From assembly GCF_030463565.1 (NCBI RefSeq), contig NC_134643.1, positions 10,001 to 74,000 on the forward strand: a DNA stretch of 64,000 nucleotides. Direction: 5' to 3'. Shown here piece after piece: positions 60,101 to 64,000 of the stretch. The translations under genes and the position numbers were made by a program. The DNA comes from Pelecanus crispus (Eukaryota; Chordata; Aves; Pelecaniformes; Pelecanidae). The notes under the pieces were generated by a model that saw only the letters and a program-made list of their open reading frames with translations, was not told the DNA's origin and did no database searches. How positions within the stretch are numbered: position 1 is the stretch's first letter; each line of letters starts with the position of its first letter.

Positions 60101-63100
60101 GAGGAGGAAGTTTGAGAAAAGAATTCTGGCAAGTGTAGGGCCTGTTTCGGTTTCTTGGTTGTCTTAAATCTCTAGTCAGCATTGACCAGCTTTCTGGGAT
60201 CTTTCTTGAAGCAGTGGGCACTGTGTGGAGCACTCTGTTAGCTCCAGTTTCCTATTTCAGCATTTTTTGACCCCCTTTCGCATACACACTTTTGTTCTGT
60301 TTTTTAATTGTACTCTGTAATTGTTGAGTTCCCCTCTTTCGTTGTAGTTCTTCCTCCCCTTTTTGTGAAGCTTTCTCTCCTCTAAAAGGGAACTCAGGGT
60401 CACTGTTCTATTGTTTCCTTCCTCTACGTTCCCCTGCTCTAAATTAAGACTTTTCTTTAAGACTCTTTGCTTTACCAAAATTGAAAGTTCTTATTTCTCC
60501 CAGCATTGCTTTCTCGCAATTGGCAAATAGTAGGGCAGTTTCTTTCTAACAAATTGAGATTTCATAGAATCATAGAATTGTTTAGGTTGGAAAAGACCTC
60601 TAAGATCATCCAGTCCAACCATTAACCTAACATTACCAAGTCCACACTAAACCAATTAAGGGTAGACTAGACTAAACCATGTCACAAAGTGCCACGTCTG
60701 CCTGTTTTTTGAACTCTTCCAGGGATGGTGACTGCACCACCTCTCTGGGCAGCCTGTTCCAATGCTTGACTACCCTTTCCCTGAAGAAATTTTTCCTAAT
60801 ATCCAATCTAAACCTCCCCTGGCGCAGCTTGAGCCCATTTCCTCTTGTCCTATCGCTAACTACTTGGGAGAAAAGACCAACACCCACCTCACTACAACCT
60901 CCTTTCAGGGAGTTGTAGAGAGCGATAAGGTCTCCCCTCAGCCTCCTCTTCTCCAGACTAAACAACCCCAGTTCCCTTAGCCACTCCTCATAAGACCTGT
61001 GCTCCAGACCCTTCCCCAGCTCCGTTGCCCTTCTCTGGACACGCTCCAGCACCTCAATGTCTGTCTTGTATTGAGGGGCCCAAAACTGGACACAGTATTC
61101 CAGGTGTGGCCTCACCAGTGCCGAGTACAGGGGGACAATCACCTCCCTGCTCCTGCTGGCCACACCATTCCTGATACAGGATTTCTGCCATGTTTATTTC
61201 CTCCTTTCTGCTACTTAGGTATTTGAAAAGGATTTAATGGTGTCGTGGTTTAGCCCCAGCCAGCAACTAAGCACCACGCAGCTGCTCGCTTGCTCCCCCT
61301 GCCCTGGTGGGATGGGGGAGAGAATTGGAGGAGTAAGAGTGAGAAACACTCCTGGGTTGAGATAAGAACAGTTCAATAATTGAAATAAGGTAAAATGATA
61401 ATAATATAATAATGATAATAATAACAACAATATACAAAGCAAGTGATGCACAATGCAATTGCTCACCACCCACCGACCAATACCCAGACAGTTCCTGAGC
61501 AGTGATCACTGCTCCCCGGCCAACCCCCCCCCAGTTTCTATACTAAGCATGACGTCATGTGGTATGGAATAGCCCTTGGGGCAGCTTGAATCAACTATTC
61601 TGGCTGTGCCCCCTCCCAGTTTCTTGTGCACCTGGCAGAGCATGGGAAGCTAAAAAGTCCTTGACTGGCATAAGCAGTGCTTAGCAACAACTAAAACATC
61701 AGCGTGTTATCAACATTCTTCTCCTACTAAATCCAAAACACAGCACTATGCCTGCTACTAGGAAGAAAATTAACTCTATCCCAGCTGAAACCAGGACAAA
61801 TGGCAATTTGAAAATATAATTCAGGTACTTTGGTTTGGCAATGTATTGAATTAGTTGAGAGTGAAATTCATTTCTATATGCTTTTACAGACACTCCTAGA
61901 TCAGTGCCAGAAGATGGAAGTGGATCTAAGCTCCCTGAGGGATGTGCTAGATGCAGAGAGACGAGAGTTTCAGAATCTCAGAGAGAAGATGGAGCTGGAA
62001 CTCGCTGAGAGGAAGCTGTCTTCCCATCGCTTGCAGGAGGAGGTGCAGTGTCTCTCAGAACAGCTGGAAGAGGCAAGAAGAGCACAAGCTGAATTAGAGG
62101 TGAAGTATAAAGACCTGGAGCAGGAACAAAGGCTGGAGGTGGAAGAGAAGAACCTGCAGATCAGTTGCCTTAAGGTGGCTGAGCAAGAGCTGCAATCTAG
62201 CTGTGCTGCCCTTGTAGCTGAAAATGATCAGCTGAAACAGGATGTTGACCGGCTGTTGGTGTTGTCTGCCGAAAACAGTGCTACAATACAGAAACTACAG
62301 GGTGAGCAAGCGCTGCAGAACCAACGAAGCAGGTTCTCAAGAGCCTAAGGATCATTGGGTTGCCTTCTATTTGGCTTTGTTTTTATAACAGCTCATAAGA
62401 AAGTCTCGGTGTAACAATTCCTAATTGCATAGGAACATAGGAGTGGTTGTACTGTATCAAACTAAAGGTGTCTCTAGTGCGATCTCACCTTTCTGTCTTT
62501 GGCAGTGACCAAAGCCAGTTGCAAGAGGAGGAGTATGAGTAGGGTAGCATATATGGTGCTTTCCTTGTGTACTGTCCCAGCCTATAATCTTTTGAGGCTT
62601 ACGGATTTATTGAGCCAGATGTATTTTTTTAATTAATTTTTATAACTTGCTGGATTTTTTCCATCAACTTATGGAAGTTCTTTTTAGATGTGCCACATTC
62701 TTCAGAGTCTGAATTTCTACTGAAATTAGAAGTAAAACAACCAAGGAAAGCAAATTGTACCATTTTCTCTGTAGTCTTGCATTAGAACTAATAACATTGA
62801 TCTTGCCTCAAGCTATTATTTCGAAGTGATATTCTTCCAGCTCCTTTATGGCCCAAAACTGAAGCAGTGACTGAGAGATAAGGGATCTGATATACTATTG
62901 TGCATACGTGTAAACTAGGTATATTTCAGCAAAAAAAGGCAAGAACAGACCTTAACTCCCTTTTTTCCCCCTCCATTAGATGAACTTGTACAGAAATCTG
63001 AAGAATTTGTCTGTTGTCAGAATGAGCTGAACTCCCAGTCAGTAGTGCAGGTCTCTGAATTGAAGAAACAGGTATGATCTTTTCATGAGTCTCCTGAAGC

Positions 63101-63468
63101 TTTCCCATATGTTGAGGAACTGAAACCGAATGAAATGTCTGGAATTTCTTTCTTTATGATGTATTGCTTGAGAGGCACTTACGCGTTCTCTCAGCTGATG
63201 GGCAGACATGTTACGACTGTGGAAGCCTGGGAAGAAATAGGAGTCAATCTGAGTAATTTAAAAGTTGCCAATTGATTTGTAAAAAGTTAACTGAAAGATC
63301 AAAGACTAATGTGTACTATAAACTGTATTGAAATTTATCTTTCTCCCCTCCATCCTATGTTTAAACAGGATGAAACAACTTCACAGGAAAAAATAATAGA
63401 TCAGGAAGATCAGAATGGGACTTCACTCCTACCTACAGAAAACTTGGAAAGACAGAAGACTGAAAGTG
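51056..63468 (+). CDS. GOLGB1: giantin (GOLGB1), first nine coding exons, gene continues beyond window
   Basis: Giantin is a very long coiled-coil tail-anchored Golgi membrane protein that tethers COPI vesicles and cisternae. The opening [20 protein letters not shown] matches the known start of vertebrate giantin. It is followed by [20 protein letters not shown] and [20 protein letters not shown], both giantin N-terminal signatures. Nine coding exons follow with GT/AG borders and agreeing phases: 51056-51145, 51783-51935, 52712-52864, 56637-56789, 58294-58416, 58857-58970, 61890-62301, 62980-63071 and 63369-63468. They give ~463 residues, almost all heptad-rich coiled coil. The transmembrane anchor and the giant central exon lie to the right of the window. 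The ATG is seven bases after a good acceptor (TTTTAG, 51048), so a noncoding exon 1 must lie upstream. Confidence 0.93.
51783..51935 (+). CDS. GOLGB1: GOLGB1 coding exon 2 (153 nt)
   Basis: Fifty-one codons, acceptor TGTTTCAG, donor AAG|GTATCA, phase 0 at both ends. Acidic lead ([13 protein letters not shown]), then the coiled coil [19 protein letters not shown]. Confidence 0.95.
52712..52864 (+). CDS. GOLGB1: GOLGB1 coding exon 3 (153 nt)
   Basis: Fifty-one codons, acceptor CTTTTACAG, donor AAG|GTAGGG, phase 0. Basic coiled coil [20 protein letters not shown], then a proline-containing break near the end (KGSPLPAQ). Confidence 0.96.
52865..56636 (+). other. GOLGB1 intron, 3.8 kb
   Basis: A/T-rich, with a CR1 tail at 54903-54972 and no other recognised element. 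Poly-A at ~53211-53224. Confidence 0.7.
54903..54972 (+). mobile_element. CR1 LINE 3' tail
   Basis: GGTTAATGGTTGGACTGGAT, TTTTCCAACCTAAATGATTC and ATTCTATGAT: only the last ~70 bp, nearly identical to the copy at 28437. Confidence 0.93.
56637..56789 (+). CDS. GOLGB1: GOLGB1 coding exon 4 (153 nt)
   Basis: Fifty-one codons, acceptor GCAATGTCAG, donor CAG|GTACAG, phase 0. Heptads in [20 protein letters not shown]. The preceding intron is 3.8 kb. Confidence 0.93.
56860..57250 (-). mobile_element. CR1 LINE 3' fragment
   Basis: Tail remnant GATAGAATAGAATAG at 56860. The minus strand has [20 protein letters not shown] and [20 protein letters not shown], the CR1 C-terminus. It starts just 70 bp after GOLGB1 coding exon 4. 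Confidence 0.9.
58294..58416 (+). CDS. GOLGB1: GOLGB1 coding exon 5
   Basis: Forty-one codons, acceptor TATGTTTTCAG, donor CAG|GTATAT, phase 0. Coiled coil [20 protein letters not shown] continuing to VEMQQ. Confidence 0.93.
58857..58970 (+). CDS. GOLGB1: GOLGB1 coding exon 6
   Basis: Thirty-eight codons, acceptor CTCTCTCGCAG, donor CAG|GTACCT, phase 0. Coiled coil [20 protein letters not shown] to EQQNQ. Too short to stand out as an ORF; found by phase and heptad pattern. Confidence 0.92.
60563..61175 (-). mobile_element. CR1 LINE 3' part with open frame
   Basis: The tail CATAGAATCATAGAATTG at 60563 is followed on the minus strand by a 163-codon frame (60672-61163): [58 protein letters not shown] and [10 protein letters not shown]. 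Confidence 0.95.
61241..61798 (-). mobile_element. solo LTR, ERVL-like family, copy 5
   Basis: Starts TGTCGTGGTTTAGCCCC and ends GAAACCAGGACA, 558 bp, flanked by a perfect AATGG duplication (61236-61240 and 61799-61803). Very similar to copy 4, including the TATAGAAA variant. Confidence 0.96.
61890..62301 (+). CDS. GOLGB1: GOLGB1 coding exon 7 (412 nt)
   Basis: 137 codons plus one base, acceptor GCTTTTACAG, donor CAG-G|GTGAGC, phase 1. Unbroken coiled coil ([35 protein letters not shown]). A younger LTR ends only 91 bp upstream (61798). Confidence 0.93.
62980..63071 (+). CDS. GOLGB1: GOLGB1 coding exon 8
   Basis: 92 bases, acceptor CCTCCATTAG, donor CAG|GTATGA; enters in phase 1 and leaves in phase 0. 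Encodes [13 protein letters not shown] through VSELKKQ. Found by joining phases. Confidence 0.9.
63369..63468 (+). CDS. GOLGB1: GOLGB1 coding exon 9
   Basis: 100 bases, acceptor TTTAAACAG, donor G|GTACGA, leaving in phase 1. Encodes [20 protein letters not shown] to ERQKTES. The donor is weaker than the others, so its exact end is the least certain of the series. Confidence 0.78.
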
Positions 63469-64000
63469 GTACGATTGTCTTACCTATTTTAATATTCTTA
63501 AAATATTTAAGAATTATTCTTGCCTATTTTTAGATAATAAACATGTCCATGGTTACTGGTTCATTATGCTTTCATTGCCAGGATCTTTAAAAATACTATA
63601 TAATTCTTTCCAGTGGGTAAAGTAGAATTTAATTCTAAAGAGAAGAGGAACTATTTGAATCTCAGACAGTGAACAGACTGACAGAAACCAATAAGTAGAC
63701 CATCTGGAATTATTACAACGACTGGGCTGTGCATCATAGGCCTGCCTGCATGGTGTTGTCTTGTGATATGAAGTGATGGTTGGTGTTTTGGCCATGAGAC
63801 AGAGCGGGTAGGACTTGTTACCTATATGGTTCATGTGCTTCATGTTCCTGCATGTATGATCTGTGGTGATAGGTGCAAAGAACATGGAGAAGACATGAAA
63901 AAGCTAGGATGAAGGCAAGGATGGTAATATTGTGTGATTGCAAGCTTTTCCAGAAAAGGGTGCCAAGATTAGCTTTATTGTGATAAGGCATATTAAGTTC

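Noticed and set aside
59964-60167. 67-codon plus-strand frame with basic helical text ([13 protein letters not shown])
   Set aside because: Lies in a GOLGB1 intron without convincing splice sites in phase; I do not recognise it, so it is not called as an exon.

Overview
The window is bird nuclear DNA. Three things show this: many CR1 LINE 3' ends with the tail motif ATTCTATGAT, five ~560-bp solo LTRs with 5-bp target duplications, and vertebrate genes split by GT/AG introns. The species cannot be named from the sequence.

Left part (1 to ~26.8 kb), accessory DNA. It opens with a CA-rich minisatellite (1-640). Three ~358-bp tandem repeats follow at ~2.05-3.0 kb, two of which carry a clear G/C-rich hairpin. 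A ~2-kb-period repeat array then occupies ~3.0-5.1 kb and ~7.2-16.9 kb. Each unit, read on the minus strand, holds seven short blocks (41-106 bp) bounded by AG and GT, like a set of tiny exons. One unit carries an internal inversion. An endogenous retrovirus (gammaretrovirus-like, minus strand) lies at ~18.95-25.49 kb: LTR, primer-site candidate, gag, protease, RT/RNase H, integrase and a remnant of the env transmembrane subunit. It is broken by stops and frameshifts. A ~1.3-kb sequence occurs in opposite orientations at 5.14-6.44 and 25.49-26.81 kb, enclosing ~19 kb.

Right part (~28.4-64 kb), ordinary genic DNA. On the minus strand is a complete four-exon gene for a retinal guanylyl cyclase-activating protein (GCAP1-type, 188 aa, 31070-37008). 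On the plus strand are the first nine coding exons of giantin (GOLGB1, 51056-63468), running off the right edge. A CpG-rich promoter-like region at ~43.5-44.4 kb is its likely start. CR1 fragments and ERVL-type LTRs fill the introns and intergenic space; one LTR is nested inside a CR1.

The two genes are functionally unrelated: photoreceptor calcium sensing and Golgi tethering. The left part may be a young insertion-rich block or a subtelomeric or sex-chromosome-like block. I cannot exclude an assembly join near 26.8-28.4 kb.
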